Both the position numbers and the translations under genes were made by a program. From the NCBI GenBank assembly GCA_043764895.1, contig JAYUJY010000184.1, positions 1 to 19,124 of the forward strand: a stretch of DNA of 19,124 nt, written 5' to 3'. Positions 1 through 7,043 of the stretch are shown piece after piece. Origin of the DNA: JAAFJU01 sp043764895. GTDB lineage: Bacteria; Cyanobacteriota; Cyanobacteriia; Leptolyngbyales; Leptolyngbyaceae. The notes beneath the pieces were generated by a model. That model was not told the origin of the DNA. It saw only the letters and a list, made by a program, of their open reading frames with translations, and did not search any database. The stretch's first letter is position 1, and each line of letters opens with the position of its first letter.

Positions 1-81
1 AGGTATGAATAATTTTATTTTCCAAACTAGGACTTAAGCTAGATGAACTTTCTAAGAACTTGGTTTGATAGATTCATACCT
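1..81. repeat. Inverted repeat at left window edge
   Basis: The first ten bases, AGGTATGAAT, recur as an exact reverse complement at 72-81. A shorter inner pair, CAAAC near 24-28 and GTTTG near 63-67, can extend the fold. The arms enclose about 60 bp of AT-rich DNA with no credible ORF. Because the left arm touches the window edge, the true extent is unknown. It could be a small hairpin element, the end of an insertion, or chance. Confidence 0.3.
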
Positions 82-96
82 ATTTTCAGCAACGCC

Positions 97-211
97 GAAA
101 ATCGCACCTCTTCAAATGAGCGAAGGTCCGATCGTAAACTCATCAGCCGAACAGGGCGATTCTCGTTCCGGGAGGCAGAGCCAACGTGGTGGCAATGAGT
201 GTACCGATCGC
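97..211 (-). repeat. Structured dispersed repeat, copy 1 (truncated)
   Basis: Positions 97-211 match 1034-1144. The stretch 126-211 is identical over 86 bp to 1059-1144, and the outer part differs by a few substitutions and a small indel. The identical core is bounded by imperfect inverted repeats: CGATCGTAAACTCAT at 129-143 and ATGAGTGTACCGATCG at 195-210. Inside are further short complementary pairs (CCGAAC with GTTCCGG, and GCCA with TGGC), so the strand can fold into a multi-armed hairpin. On the minus strand it begins 15 nt after the stop of the nuclease-like gene at 227-892. Similarity to copy 2 ends at about 97, so this copy looks shorter. Confidence 0.85.
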
Positions 212-226
212 GATCAGACTTACTTT

Positions 227-892
227 CTATTCTTGTTCATCTATGACACTCAGCAAAGATTGCTCACATTGTTCAAATATGAATCGTAATGCGCCAATGA
301 TAGCCTCTAAGTCATTCATTGAATAAGGAAGCGTTTCATAAACTTTTATATCAGTTGTCAGTCTATAAAATCGCCAAGTTTCACCATTAGTGATGATTCC
401 CAAGACTTCGATCGAATGCCCTAATTGCAGGTTATTCCATTGGCAAGCTTGCATTTCCACTAAGCATTGAGCTAGTCCTTTCTCAAAATCATCTTTCTTG
501 GCTTCTACGATACACAGCATGGGTGCTTCTAAGTAAGCTTTTTTCTCCGCAATTAAATAGTCAACATTTCCACCTGTCACATCGCTTCGGAGTAGCGCAC
601 CTTTCCAGACTTTCAGGTATTTAGAAGTCTCCATTCCTTCTTCACAAAGTGCATCAATAATCAGCTTTTTTGATTCTTCATAGTTTCGCAAGTCAAAGAA
701 TGATTCTAGCTTTGCTAGCCGTTGCTTAAAGAAATCAGTGGGTCCGATCGGAGGGGCTTCTATTTTCCAGTGATGCAAGTTCTTAATACCCAATTGTTTA
801 AATGCGCTGGGTACATCAAAGCTCGAAAAATTCTTCGTCTTTGGCCATTTCTTCTTGGTGTTATTCACCGATTTATCAATCTGAGTAGACAT
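227..892 (-). CDS. PD-(D/E)XK nuclease-like hypothetical protein
   Basis: This 221-aa protein looks like a single-domain member of the restriction-endonuclease-like fold. D111 lies in a GNVDYLI strand. About 19 residues later comes a CIVEAKKDD segment whose E130-A-K132 fits the (D/E)XK motif, followed by an amphipathic helix with Q142/E146 and then 'GIITNGETWRFYRL', typical of HsdR-N-like cyanobacterial proteins. No methylase, helicase or DNA-recognition partner is nearby, so a restriction role is not supported. The ATG at 892 has a good Shine-Dalgarno (GAGGTGA, 7 nt upstream). The gene is more AT-rich than the kinases next door and lies between two copies of a structured repeat, which suggests acquisition. 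The fold is fairly secure, the function unknown. Confidence 0.75.
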   Translation of the reverse strand: MSTQIDKSVNNTKKKWPKTKNFSSFDVPSAFKQLGIKNLHHWKIEAPPIGPTDFFKQRLAKLESFFDLRNYEESKKLIIDALCEEGMETSKYLKVWKGALLRSDVTGGNVDYLIAEKKAYLEAPMLCIVEAKKDDFEKGLAQCLVEMQACQWNNLQLGHSIEVLGIITNGETWRFYRLTTDIKVYETLPYSMNDLEAIIGALRFIFEQCEQSLLSVIDEQE

Positions 893-954
893 GACTCGAT
901 CACCTCAACACAGGATATTTCCATTCTACCGATTTTTAGGCGCAATATCGGTTG

Positions 955-1145
955 CACTTTCCTTACAATTGAGCCGATCGACAACGCCACTGACCTCCGA
1001 TCGACCAAAGACGTTGGCAAAGCCTTTCCCTTAGAAAATCGCACCTCTTCAAGCGGAAGTCCGATCGTAAACTCATCAGCCGAACAGGGCGATTCTCGTT
1101 CCGGGAGGCAGAGCCAACGTGGTGGCAATGAGTGTACCGATCGCC
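955..1145 (-). repeat. Structured dispersed repeat, copy 2 (longer)
   Basis: The region shared with copy 1 is 1034-1144, with an identical 86-bp core at 1059-1144. Inverted ends lie at 1062-1076 and 1128-1143. On the minus strand the repeat starts one base after the TAA of the serine hydrolase gene (stop at 1146-1148). Further left, to about 955, the sequence keeps an open frame running on from the repeat (minus strand, peptide containing SADEFTIG and FSKGKALPTS). I suspect this is part of a longer family member that copy 1 has lost. That ORF has no recognisable domain, and I regard it as a by-product of the repeat. Confidence 0.8.
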
Positions 1146-2366
1146 TTACGAAATATTCCCACAACTTGAAGATTCTTGAAGCTTTAGCTGATCAAAAATC
1201 TGACGTGAGACGGCTGGAAAAACATCCCAATCATCAGCGTACTTTTTATCGTCGCCAAAGATTGTCAAAATATAATGTGCTGAATCATCTGCACTTCGGA
1301 CGATCGCAACATCTTGCCGAGAGCTAGCAGTCCAGCCAACTTTAGATGCAACATAGGTATCAAGAGGTAGCTTCTCCGCAAGGAAACCTCGAATGGAATT
1401 GTATTCCTCCTTCTTCCAGACTTCAGGACGCAGATCGCGAACCATTAAGCTTTCCATGATCTCACTTTTCTCAACTGAAATAGCTTTCCGAGAATGGATC
1501 TCATATGCCAATCGAGTGACATCATAGGTTGTCAAAGAATTACGAATGGGCGATCGTTCATCTCCTCGAATCTGCAAATCTCGTCCTTTTGGATCTAACA
1601 TTTGTAGCTTTGGAATCGGAAAGTTCTTCTGACTAACATCAACGTTTTGATATCCTGCATTATTGAAAAATGTATTGATCGACTTCCTTTGTGAATCCCA
1701 TTGAGAGAGTTGATCGGATGTAAGCTGATCGCCTGATACTGCTCCCGTAATTGCATCGACTACATCACTTGCAGACTCGTTGTCAGATTTCTGGATCATC
1801 TTCCAAACGGTTTCTCGACCAATCGGTGTTTGCAAAGTATCATTTTTGATCTGTCCATAAAGTGCAACCATCCAGAACAGCTTGCTGATACTGGCAGGAA
1901 AACGAGGTTGGCGCTCCTGAAATTGAGATGTAACTTGGCACTGAGGATTTCTGACATTGATTAGACTAATGGACAACTTGTCAGTCGGTAAGCCTTTTTC
2001 TTGAAATGCCCCAACAGCGTTATTAACAATCTGCTGGAGTGACTGACTACTTTTGAGTACAGGAGCTTGAGCAACGTTGTAGGCTAGGGTTGTTGCGCTG
2101 GTCGCGATTGCTTTCTGAGGATTCTCTTGTTTCTGGGGTGAGATAGAAGGTTCGGTTTCTTGAGCTGAAGAGGCTAATTCAGGTGAAGAGGGTTTAGATG
2201 TGAGTGCTAGAGATTTCGTTGAACTTGATGAAACACTGGACAGAGGTACTTTCTGTGTATCTGCAAAATAGAGCATTGGAATGACGATCGCAGGCATCAT
2301 CATCATCGCGCCAACGTGTATCGGCTTAAAGTTTTGGAACGTTTTCTTTATGTTGCGGTAAGTCAT
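1146..2366 (-). CDS. Membrane-anchored class A beta-lactamase-like serine hydrolase
   Basis: This 406-aa protein has a short basic N-terminus, one hydrophobic segment at about residues 17-35 (membrane anchor or uncleaved signal), a Ser/Thr/Pro/Lys-rich linker to about 105, and then a serine beta-lactamase/transpeptidase fold. Active-site motifs in order are S159-I-S-K162 (SxxK, nucleophile and general base), S194-D-N196 (SDN) and K342-V-G-W (the KTG-box position, altered). It should act in the periplasm. Family members are usually annotated 'serine hydrolase'. The altered KTG box argues against assuming antibiotic hydrolysis, and a peptidoglycan-related or esterase role is equally possible. 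It follows two kinases in the same direction, but a terminator-like hairpin lies between. The structured repeat begins one base after its stop. Confidence 0.8.
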   Translation of the reverse strand: MTYRNIKKTFQNFKPIHVGAMMMMPAIVIPMLYFADTQKVPLSSVSSSSTKSLALTSKPSSPELASSAQETEPSISPQKQENPQKAIATSATTLAYNVAQAPVLKSSQSLQQIVNNAVGAFQEKGLPTDKLSISLINVRNPQCQVTSQFQERQPRFPASISKLFWMVALYGQIKNDTLQTPIGRETVWKMIQKSDNESASDVVDAITGAVSGDQLTSDQLSQWDSQRKSINTFFNNAGYQNVDVSQKNFPIPKLQMLDPKGRDLQIRGDERSPIRNSLTTYDVTRLAYEIHSRKAISVEKSEIMESLMVRDLRPEVWKKEEYNSIRGFLAEKLPLDTYVASKVGWTASSRQDVAIVRSADDSAHYILTIFGDDKKYADDWDVFPAVSRQIFDQLKLQESSSCGNIS

Positions 2367-2420
2367 AACAAGCTTGTGGGATAACCCTGAGGGGTACGAG
2401 TATTGTCTATTCGGAACACT

Positions 2421-2460
2421 AAAAATACCCTCCCTCTGATATTTATATAAGAGGGAGTGA
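2421..2460 (-). terminator. Rho-independent terminator of first kinase gene
   Basis: A perfect 8-bp stem (CTCCCTCT at 2430-2437 with AGAGGGAG at 2450-2457) encloses a 12-nt AT loop. Read on the minus strand, the stem is followed within a few bases by a short T-run (GGGTATTTTT). It lies about 40 nt past the stop of the kinase at 2495-4204 and upstream of the serine hydrolase start at 2366, so it probably separates their transcripts. Confidence 0.65.
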
Positions 2461-2494
2461 TTCTATTCTTGCCGGGAATCTAATGTAAAATTAG

Positions 2495-4204
2495 CTACTC
2501 AATCTTCTTGTAATCTGCGATCTTCCAAGCCCCATCAATATATTCAAACTGATAGGTTGATGTTCGAGTTTTGTAGGAAGTTTGGCTATTGTCAACTCGA
2601 CCATTTTTGTACAAGGTAATGTCTTCAGTCATATCCACAAGCGCAGATGCACTCGCGCCACTGCTACTAAAGTTTGAAATCGAGCCAACTTTCTGAGCAC
2701 CAAAGTTGTAATAGCTGCTATTTCCTCGCAGCCAATCTATTGATCCTTCAGGTTTTGTAATATCTGAGTAGAGCTTGCCAGTTGTGTAAACCGATGCAAC
2801 TTGTGAATCAAATGGGGCTGCAAAGACTGTTTTCTTTGCACTCATCCATCTGACTAATAGTTCACGAGCATCTGATTCTGAAAAGCTAGGAACGTTGGAA
2901 TCTGAAGAACGCGGCGTTGTTGTCGTCGTTGTTGTTGTTCTTACTGGAGGTGCTGGCGCAGGTTCAGGCGATCGCACCTCAACCTTATCAGGCACTGTGC
3001 CTCCCGAATTGACTGTCACTGATGTCGCAGCAGCCGGAGCAGAACTCGCAGGCGTTATTTGAGCTGGTGCAGTAGTGGCGACGGGTGCGGACTTATCCTT
3101 CATGATCGCCATAACACCGACCCCTGAAAGTGTAACCAATGCACCAACACCCAAAGCAATGATCCAAGTTTTTGAATCTTGAGCAGGTGCTTGTTGAGTG
3201 ACATAGACGGGTTGCTGTCCGTACTGCGGTTGTTGTGAATATTGCGGCTGTGCGTACGGCTGCTGATAATTACCGGGAGCCGCTACGATCGTTTGCTGTG
3301 CCTCACTCATCGGAGGACGAGTCTGTGCTCCACTCGGCTGTGACAGTACCGTCCCCGGCATTCCCGCAGGCATTTCCGTCACCAACAATGCATCCAACAT
3401 CTGCGCCGACGTCTGAAACCGGGCATGAATTCCAGGTGCGATCGCCCGATCAATAACACTCGCCAATCCCGCGCTGACTGACGAAGCATACGATCGCCAC
3501 TGCACCTCTCCCGTCATCGGATCGGTTGGTAACTCCTGCGGAATCTTCCCCGTCAATGCATAAATCGCCGTCAACCCCAAACTATACAAATCACTACCAA
3601 AAACAGCCCGTCCCGCCGCCTGCTCACTCGGCATAAAGCCCGGAGTCCCAATCACAATCGACTGCGTACTCTTCCCATTCACATTAATCTGCGTCCCCAT
3701 CGTCTCCCGCACCGCCCCAAAATCGATCAGCACAGGCGTGTGATCCCGGAGCCGCAAAATCACATTATCCGGCTTAATATCCCGATGAATAATCCGCTTC
3801 TCATGGACACAAGCCAACACAGGCAAAATCCTCGACAGCCACTCCCGCACCGCCGCATCCGTCATCACCCCTTGAGACATCACCCGCTGAGCGATCGTCT
3901 CCCCTTCCACATACTCCTGCACCAGATAAAACTTAGAATTCTCCCCAAAATACGCATACAAAGTCGGAATCTGAAGACTCACATTCCCCAACTCCTCCAA
4001 AATCACCGCCTCACGCTCAAACCGTTGCTTAATGAGAGTGTAGGTCTCCTCATTGTTCTCGATCGGCATCAACTCCTTCAGCACACAGCGTTTCCCCGAC
4101 GGAAGCTGCGTATCCTCCACCAGAAACGTCGCCCCAAAGCCACCCTTCCCCAGCTCACGCACCACCCGATATCGATTATTAATCAGCGTTGAAGTCGTCG
4201 TCAT
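2495..4204 (-). CDS. Transmembrane ser/thr protein kinase with C-terminal ARC6-like (IMS/DUF4101) domain
   Basis: This 569-aa Hanks-type kinase has a glycine loop G19-KGGFG24, the ATP-anchoring K43 in VLKEL, a catalytic loop H140-R-D142 with N147, D161-F-G163, and an activation-segment end M191-PSEQ. All catalytic residues are present. A Gln/Tyr/Pro-rich juxtamembrane region spans about 305-345. One membrane helix follows at 346-368 (WIIALGVGALVTLSGVGVM), then an Ala/Pro/Thr linker with eight consecutive threonines (423-430). The last 130 residues (SESDARELLVRWMSAKK to the end) match the IMS/DUF4101 domain of plastid-division protein ARC6 and many cyanobacterial proteins, and would lie outside the cytoplasm. 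It probably phosphorylates Ser/Thr in response to a periplasmic or lumenal signal. Its substrate is not shown here. Confidence 0.9.
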   Translation of the reverse strand: MTTTSTLINNRYRVVRELGKGGFGATFLVEDTQLPSGKRCVLKELMPIENNEETYTLIKQRFEREAVILEELGNVSLQIPTLYAYFGENSKFYLVQEYVEGETIAQRVMSQGVMTDAAVREWLSRILPVLACVHEKRIIHRDIKPDNVILRLRDHTPVLIDFGAVRETMGTQINVNGKSTQSIVIGTPGFMPSEQAAGRAVFGSDLYSLGLTAIYALTGKIPQELPTDPMTGEVQWRSYASSVSAGLASVIDRAIAPGIHARFQTSAQMLDALLVTEMPAGMPGTVLSQPSGAQTRPPMSEAQQTIVAAPGNYQQPYAQPQYSQQPQYGQQPVYVTQQAPAQDSKTWIIALGVGALVTLSGVGVMAIMKDKSAPVATTAPAQITPASSAPAAATSVTVNSGGTVPDKVEVRSPEPAPAPPVRTTTTTTTTPRSSDSNVPSFSESDARELLVRWMSAKKTVFAAPFDSQVASVYTTGKLYSDITKPEGSIDWLRGNSSYYNFGAQKVGSISNFSSSGASASALVDMTEDITLYKNGRVDNSQTSYKTRTSTYQFEYIDGAWKIADYKKIE

Positions 4205-4472
4205 TCCCCGATTCCCCTATAAAATCTTAAAAACGTTTAAATGTGCGAACCTTGTGTAAATTTCGGATGTCGCTCATCCATCTGTGCGTAGCTTTCCCGC
4301 AAGCAGGAACCCATCTCACAGTCTTTACACGGAACACAACACAAACTCTTTCCTATATCTACTAGTCTTAAGAGGGAAATCCCGGAAATAACCAACTATT
4401 TAGAGTAAATTCATAATCTAACGCCCGATCGACCAGAGAAAATTTACACTTGCAGCCCAAACCCACTTTGAA
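4205..4472. other. Intergenic region between the two kinase genes
   Basis: This 268-bp stretch separates the minus-strand kinases. I see no ORF, no strong hairpin followed by a T-run, and no clear promoter box. It must hold the leader of the kinase at 2495-4204 if that gene is transcribed independently. G-rich runs (GGGGA) lie within about 15 nt upstream of that gene's ATG and could serve as its ribosome binding site. Confidence 0.4.
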
Positions 4473-6125
4473 TCAATTCACCTCAATACTCACTACATAG
4501 CTCGAATCCGTCGTCGTCGTCACCTCGATCGCATAATCACCCGTCGCCGGAAGCCGACCCCTCCAAGGACTCCCCGCCGAAGCCGAACCCAGACTTTCCC
4601 CGCCCGGAGTTTTAATCATCACTTGCACCTCGCCACTACTCGGATACACCTTCATTTGTTGCCCACTCCCGCAGTTCAAAGTGTATCGATGTGTTTCACC
4701 CGATCGTCCACTGCTGCGAATCGTACTCCCCGTACTCCCTTCATCAAAACTCACCTGAGTCGTCTTAACCGGATAGCTCACCGGAACCGAAGGTCTCTGC
4801 GAGGGTGGATTGGATTGAATCTCCACAGGAGCCGCAACAGACGCAGGGGCGATCGCAACAGGAGTCGCAACAGGAGCCACTGCCACCGGAGCCGCCACCA
4901 CCGGAGCTGCGACCGAGGGTGCGATCGAAACGGGGGGTGAAGCGATCGGCGAAACTACGGCTGGCACAGGAGTCTTCGCTACCGTTGCCGCCGGATCTTT
5001 CTCGCGCAACATCACATAAATCCCGACCCCAGCCAACGTCACAAACGCCCCTACCCCGATCGCCATCAACCAAGTTTTAGGGTCAGAACCCGCCGATTGC
5101 GGAGCCTGCATCGGATTTACATACCCCGTCTGAGCCGGATACGCCGATTGAGGATGCGCCGTCACCACCGTCCTAATCTGAGAATTTGCTACGGGATAAA
5201 CAGGCGTTTGGTTCACGGGATATGCACCCGAAACCTGAGTGGGTATAGGGGTCTGCATTGGCGTAGATGCTCCCGAAACCACCGTTCCCGATATAAATCC
5301 AGAATCCAACGCCAACCTCATCGCCTGCGCCGTGGCAAACCGATCGCGACTGTGGGAGGCGATCGCCCGGTCCAAAATCCTCGCTAACCCATTGCTCACA
5401 GACGGCGCATACGATCGCCACTGCACCTCACCCGTCATGGGGTCCGTCGGTAACTCCTGTGGAATCTTCCCCGTCAACGCATAAATCGCCGTCATCCCCA
5501 GACTATACAGATCACTCGAAAACATCGCCCGACCCGCCGCCTGTTCACTCGGCATATATCCCGGCGTGCCAATGACGATCGACTGCGTACTTTGTTCTTG
5601 GGGCGTCAGCTTCATCCCCATCGTCTCCCGCACCGCCCCAAAATCAATCAACACAGGCGTATGATCGCGTTGTTGAAGAATAATATTTTCAGGCTTAATG
5701 TCCCGATGAATAATCTGCCGATCGTGAACCACCGACAGCACAGGCAAAAGCCCAATTAACCAATCCCGCACCGCCGCATCGCTCATCACACCCTGAACCA
5801 TCACCTTCTGAGCGATCGTCTCCCCTTCCACATACTCCTGCACCAGATAAAACTTCCCTGCCTCTGTGAAATAAGCATAGAGACTCGGGATCTGTGTTGT
5901 CAGTCCGCCCAACTCTTCCAAAATCACCGCTTCACGTTCAAACCGTTGCTTCACCAGGGTGTAAGTCTGAGGATCGTGCTCGATCGGCATTAGTTCTTTT
6001 AAGACAAACCGTTTTCCCGATGGAAGCTGCGTATCCTCCACCAAAAACGTCGCCCCAAAGCCGCCTTTCCCCAGCCCGCGCACGACCCGATAACGATTAT
6101 TAATGAGTTCAGGACTATCGTTCAT
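4473..6125 (-). CDS. Transmembrane ser/thr protein kinase with C-terminal beta-rich PPC-like domain
   Basis: This 550-aa paralogue of the adjacent kinase aligns without gaps over about the first 255 residues: glycine loop G19-KGGFG24, K43, H140-R-D142, N147, D161-F-G163, M191-PSEQ. A Pro/Gln/Tyr-rich segment spans 285-345. A membrane helix lies at about 351-373 (WLMAIGVGAFVTLAGVGIYVM), followed by a very Ala/Val/Pro-rich linker (390-435). The last 95 residues (from about 456) are beta-rich with the pattern 'RYTL..GSGQQMKV...GRLPATGDYAIEV'. This resembles the pre-peptidase C-terminal-like domains at the ends of many cyanobacterial secreted proteins and kinases. Catalytic residues are intact. 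The different outer domain suggests it senses a different ligand from its neighbour. Confidence 0.9.
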   Translation of the reverse strand: MNDSPELINNRYRVVRGLGKGGFGATFLVEDTQLPSGKRFVLKELMPIEHDPQTYTLVKQRFEREAVILEELGGLTTQIPSLYAYFTEAGKFYLVQEYVEGETIAQKVMVQGVMSDAAVRDWLIGLLPVLSVVHDRQIIHRDIKPENIILQQRDHTPVLIDFGAVRETMGMKLTPQEQSTQSIVIGTPGYMPSEQAAGRAMFSSDLYSLGMTAIYALTGKIPQELPTDPMTGEVQWRSYAPSVSNGLARILDRAIASHSRDRFATAQAMRLALDSGFISGTVVSGASTPMQTPIPTQVSGAYPVNQTPVYPVANSQIRTVVTAHPQSAYPAQTGYVNPMQAPQSAGSDPKTWLMAIGVGAFVTLAGVGIYVMLREKDPAATVAKTPVPAVVSPIASPPVSIAPSVAAPVVAAPVAVAPVATPVAIAPASVAAPVEIQSNPPSQRPSVPVSYPVKTTQVSFDEGSTGSTIRSSGRSGETHRYTLNCGSGQQMKVYPSSGEVQVMIKTPGGESLGSASAGSPWRGRLPATGDYAIEVTTTTDSSYVVSIEVN

Positions 6126-6269
6126 TTTTCAAATATCCAACTTGATTGATAGCGTATCTCGATCGAGCTTGGCTTGCATAGACTTTGGGTAAACTTAGTC
6201 CCAAATGGGGGCAAATGTTGATTTTACACACATCTTTATATCTGTTCATGTGGGCCGTCCCGATCGCAG
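6126..6269. other. Upstream region of second kinase, no gene seen
   Basis: This AT-rich 144-bp leader lies upstream of the minus-strand kinase. Overlapping open frames exist on both strands but none looks protein-like. On the minus strand, AT-rich hexamers such as TATAAA (near 6235) are possible -10 elements, but I cannot place a matching -35 box with confidence. Confidence 0.3.
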
Positions 6270-6512
6270 GTGAGGGCCGAAGCGCGATCGGATGCGTTGT
6301 TTCTGGATGCTCTGCTACGGCGATTGTCATTAGCGGAGCGACAGGAAGTCGTGTTGGGGCTTCTGGAACGGGAGCAAGATCCAGAGTTATTGATTGGGTT
6401 ACGTTCTGGGGAGTTACAGGCGTTGAGTGAAAACGATCGAGAGTCGATCGAAAAAACACTACTGTTACCCACGGAGGAATTGAGAATGAAGAATGCTGAA
6501 GTGAGAGAATGA
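6270..6512 (+). CDS. Small hypothetical protein or C-terminal gene remnant
   Basis: From a GTG at 6270 this frame encodes about 80 residues, rich in Leu, Glu and Arg with a helical, amphipathic pattern (for example LLRRLSLAERQEVVLGLLE). That looks like real protein rather than noise. No Shine-Dalgarno precedes the GTG. The frame stays open upstream without a better start, so it may be the surviving tail of a larger decayed gene. I do not recognise a domain. A weak hairpin follows at 6508-6533 (AATGAGGAG / CTCTCATT). It sits in a stretch with other damaged genes, which supports the remnant reading. Confidence 0.4.
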   Translation: MRAEARSDALFLDALLRRLSLAERQEVVLGLLEREQDPELLIGLRSGELQALSENDRESIEKTLLLPTEELRMKNAEVRE

Positions 6513-6541
6513 GGAGGGATCAAATCTCTCATTTATGGTGC

Positions 6542-6724
6542 TTATGTAAACAAAAGACGGTTGGCTTCTAACACTAACTCGATCGCTTCCTCCAAGTCCT
6601 GACGCGCTTCATCTAGAGTTTCTGCTTGTGTATTTGCTCCTGGAAGCTACTCTACAAAAGCAATATAGCCTTCAGGAACTTTCAAAAACGTTTTGGTGAG
6701 TCTTAAGTTCATATCAACAGCCAT
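6542..6724 (-). pseudogene. hicB: hicB-family antitoxin, in-frame stop
   Basis: Read from the ATG at 6722-6724, the minus strand gives a 61-codon frame: KVPEGYIAFVE, then a TAG at codon 26 (6647-6649), then LPGANTQAETLDEARQDLEE and AIELVLEANR. This is the HicB antitoxin signature. In relatives the stop position is normally Glu within 'VEELPGANTQ', so a single GAG to TAG change explains it. The C-terminus is also short, ending in LLFT just after EANR, where relatives usually continue. No hicA toxin gene flanks it. Either it is a dead solitary antitoxin or the base is a sequencing error. No intact start follows the stop, so a functional fragment is unlikely. Confidence 0.75.
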
Positions 6725-6814
6725 AACAAGGGTGCAGACAGACTTCCGATCGACTTGCTTAGTATAGTAGATGTATTTAACTTAATCACGCTGCTGTTGC
6801 AATTATTGTTAAAA

Positions 6815-7003
6815 ATGGCGTCGCAGGATCGTGAAGAATTGGATATTACGACTTTCCGACGGGCGTTGGAGAATGCGATCGAGGTGGATGAGTTTATCCC
6901 TTGGAGAGCGGTGCATGATTATGCGAATCGGATTAATTTTGTGTTGATTTCCCTTCGAGATTTAGTTGCCAAATCCGATCGATTTGGCACAGCGCTTGTC
7001 TGA
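6815..7003 (+). CDS. Small hypothetical protein, probably frameshifted remnant
   Basis: The ATG at 6815 opens a 62-residue frame (MASQDREELDITTFRRALENAI...), and a TTG at 6755 would add 20 hydrophobic residues. Composition is protein-like, but the frame ends abruptly after RDLVAKSDRFGTALV. In the +1 frame from about 6981 the sequence continues sensibly as DLAQRLSDLYLNSDYG up to a TAA at 7059-7061. This suggests that a frameshift near 6975-6981 has cut the true C-terminus. I recognise no family. It belongs to the decayed region between the kinases and the MoxR operon. Confidence 0.4.
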   Translation: MASQDREELDITTFRRALENAIEVDEFIPWRAVHDYANRINFVLISLRDLVAKSDRFGTALV

Positions 7004-7043
7004 CTTGTATCTCAATAGCGACTATGGAGGCGAAAAAACCAGG

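Noticed and set aside
65..289. Plus-strand 74-aa ORF over repeat copy 1
   Set aside because: It crosses the structured repeat and the 3' end of the nuclease-like gene, has no domain, and is antisense to a better gene.
865..1164. Minus-strand 99-aa ORF over repeat copy 2
   Set aside because: It overlaps the 3' end of the serine hydrolase gene and the start of the nuclease-like gene and consists mainly of repeat sequence. Treated as a by-product of the repeat.
4623..5484. Cluster of plus- and minus-strand ORFs rich in Arg, Pro or Gly/Ser
   Set aside because: They are shadows of the second kinase's Ala/Val/Pro linker and membrane region, with composition set by codon bias of the true frame.
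6115..6459. Minus-strand 114-aa and plus-strand 81-aa ORFs upstream of the second kinase
   Set aside because: Sequence is not protein-like and overlaps the probable kinase leader and the more plausible frame at 6270-6512.
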